Source: Spirochaetales bacterium | Lineage (GTDB): Bacteria > Spirochaetota > Spirochaetia > SPDA01 | Length of the DNA stretch: 6,537 nt | Direction: 5' to 3' | NCBI GenBank assembly: GCA_004525155.1 | Contig: SPDA01000105.1 | Span: 1 to 6,537 of the forward strand | Shown here: in pieces, positions 5,378 to 6,537 of the stretch | Layout of the letters: each line of letters begins with the position of its first letter | Numbering within the stretch: the stretch's first letter is position 1 | Position numbers and translations under genes: made by a program | Notes under the pieces: generated by a model | Seen by the model: the letters and a program-made list of their open reading frames with translations, nothing else | Told to the model about the DNA's origin: nothing | Database searches by the model: none

Positions 5378-6537
5378 TAAAAGCCTCCCGGGCAGCTTTT
5401 TTAACGTTATTGCTGTAATCGATATACCCCACGTAGAGGAGATTATCGGATGCAGCGGCGTCGCCGAGAATGCCCAGGTTCTTTATAACCGTCAGAATAA
5501 CCTGTTCATCCACTTTCTGCCCATTTTCGACATATGAGTTCAATAACCCCAGATACAGGTTCAATCGCTCTGCTGCTTCATTTGTTTTGACGGCTCCCAG
5601 AAAAGCTATCGCCTCCAGGAAATAATTTTTATCTATAAAGCCCTTGTCGTATTCAAGCGTGGATTCGTTGAAATGCCGCACGGCATAATCGCTGGCCTTC
5701 GACCAGGACCTGGCCGCAAGCGCCCTGGCTGCATCCGCCCGCAGGGTACGAAGGAGGCTCGTTTCGTTATCGTTGCGAGAGCTTGTGCCGAGGGCGACGG
5801 CAATGGCCGTTTCCGCGGCTAGTCCCTTGTCCTCATCCGTCAGTTTATCCGATTCAAGCGCCATGCGCAGGGCAAGCACCTTCTCCTGCACGACGTTCTT
5901 GCTGATCACCTGAATGAGGTTGTCCTTGAGATTGCCTTTAACGGAGAGAAGGGCGTTTTTGGCTTTTTCCGTGATTTCGTTTGAATAACCGAGAGCCATG
6001 GCCGTAAAAAGAACGGGGAAAAATTCCACGGCCCCGATCTTTCCCATGGCGGTTACGCCTTCCCCTATCACCTGCCTGTCAGGCCTGTTGCCCGTGAAAA
6101 ACAGGGAATTCTGCCCCGACAGCCAGGCAGTCAGCTTTTCGATCATTTCCTTGTCATCAATCACTATCTGGCCCAGGGTATTCATGACAGCAACCCGGAC
6201 GGAAGTGTCATCGTTGATACGGAACAGATCCCAGAGCTTGTATTTTCCCTCGGCGTATCCGGACTGACCGGTGAGCCCGACAGCCAGGATGGAGAGCTGC
6301 TGCGCCACAGGATCAGTTTTTATCAGGTCCTGATTATCCAGTATGAATTCCACAGCCTTCAGATACAGCGGACCCATACCCTTCAGGTCGACCTGCGCGG
6401 AATCCTGTACAATCTGTATTTTCGTGCTCAGGCTCGCCTTGGCAAAATTTCTAAGGTACGATTCCAGCAGGGGGCTTGCTTTCGGGGCATCCTGGCTGAA
6501 AACTAACATAGAGCCCGCTAGGCATAACATAACGATG
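5358..6537 (-). CDS. Secreted HEAT-repeat protein (HEAT-A), 5' end beyond the window
   Basis: At least 392 residues, complete at its TAG stop (5360-5358) and still open at the window edge. The first visible Met (6530) lies inside a hydrophobic signal segment (IVMLCLAGSMLVFSQDAP), so the true start with its basic residues is probably a few codons beyond 6537. Cleavage near FS-Q or SQD is plausible; no lipobox is seen. The remainder is helical with HEAT-like repeats, for example residues 108-122 (SVRVAVMNTLGQI), 151-174 (VIGEGVTAMGKIGAVEFF), 185-197, 233-247, 263-275, 302-327 and 341-365, counted from the Met at 6530. It is colinear with the HEAT-B protein at 844-2040 over its mature length, ending in a similar basic helix (NNVKKAAREAFNNL against TIIREAKAALEQL). 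It is the most upstream visible gene of the operon, and comEC initiation appears to overlap its end. Function is unknown; a periplasmic protein-binding scaffold is the modest inference. Confidence 0.85.
   Translation of the reverse strand, partial: IVMLCLAGSMLVFSQDAPKASPLLESYLRNFAKASLSTKIQIVQDSAQVDLKGMGPLYLKAVEFILDNQDLIKTDPVAQQLSILAVGLTGQSGYAEGKYKLWDLFRINDDTSVRVAVMNTLGQIVIDDKEMIEKLTAWLSGQNSLFFTGNRPDRQVIGEGVTAMGKIGAVEFFPVLFTAMALGYSNEITEKAKNALLSVKGNLKDNLIQVISKNVVQEKVLALRMALESDKLTDEDKGLAAETAIAVALGTSSRNDNETSLLRTLRADAARALAARSWSKASDYAVRHFNESTLEYDKGFIDKNYFLEAIAFLGAVKTNEAAERLNLYLGLLNSYVENGQKVDEQVILTVIKNLGILGDAAASDNLLYVGYIDYSNNVKKAAREAFNNLKFR
5384..5389 (-). promoter_or_regulatory. Candidate Shine-Dalgarno site for comEC, inside the end of the HEAT-A gene
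   Basis: The minus strand reads GGGAGG here, followed by CTTTTA and then ATA (5377-5375) in the comEC frame. Strength and spacing suit an initiation site, and the position just before the HEAT-A stop (5360-5358) suits coupled translation. The weak point is that ATA is a very rare start; an ATG-to-ATA change or a base-call error would explain the pattern equally well. The site also lies in HEAT-A coding sequence, so the match could be chance. Confidence 0.5.

Noticed and set aside
5190..5537. 115-residue open frame on the + strand across the comEC / HEAT-A junction
   Set aside because: It covers the apparent gap but is a basic, low-complexity translation, while the minus strand there encodes ComEC membrane helices in frame with the rest of the gene.

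Overview
The window looks like a chromosomal segment of a Gram-negative-type bacterium, most likely a spirochaete (Treponema/Spirochaeta relatives). That assignment is tentative. It rests on the flavour of the proteins: periplasmic HEAT-repeat proteins, a tyrosine-rich repeat lipoprotein, a short ComEC and a Treponema-like RsmA. There is no marker gene that proves it. Base composition is moderately GC-rich and similar throughout, and no mobile element, tRNA, rRNA or CRISPR array is visible.

Layout: on the + strand, positions 1-779 hold the 3' nine-tenths of dapA (4-hydroxy-tetrahydrodipicolinate synthase), cut by the window edge. A 64-base intergenic gap follows. It contains a strong hairpin with a T-tract that works only for minus-strand transcripts. 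Everything from there to the end of the window is one tightly packed minus-strand gene cluster, read right to left: HEAT-repeat secreted protein A (5' end cut by the window edge) -> comEC -> rsmA (ksgA) -> tyrosine-repeat lipoprotein -> HEAT-repeat secreted protein B -> terminator. Junctions are overlaps or gaps of at most 20 bases, so this is very probably one operon whose promoter lies outside the window.

The cluster mixes a housekeeping rRNA methyltransferase and a DNA-uptake channel with three uncharacterised envelope proteins. The first and last genes appear to be paralogues of each other. ComEC has the N-terminal and channel (Competence) domains but stops where the C-terminal metallo-beta-lactamase domain would normally begin. 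Its N-terminal membrane region lies in an open reading frame with no ATG, GTG or TTG start. The best-placed initiation site is an ATA six bases after a GGGAGG Shine-Dalgarno sequence, inside the end of the preceding gene.

There is no gene-free stretch over 300 bases once the comEC N-terminal extension is recognised. If comEC is started at the first conventional start codon (TTG at 5059), an apparent 298-base gap at 5060-5357 results, but that stretch clearly encodes membrane helices of ComEC. The most interesting items are the ComEC start and domain loss, the paralogous HEAT pair, and the regular 25-26-residue repeat lipoprotein in the same operon. None amounts to a demonstrated new system.
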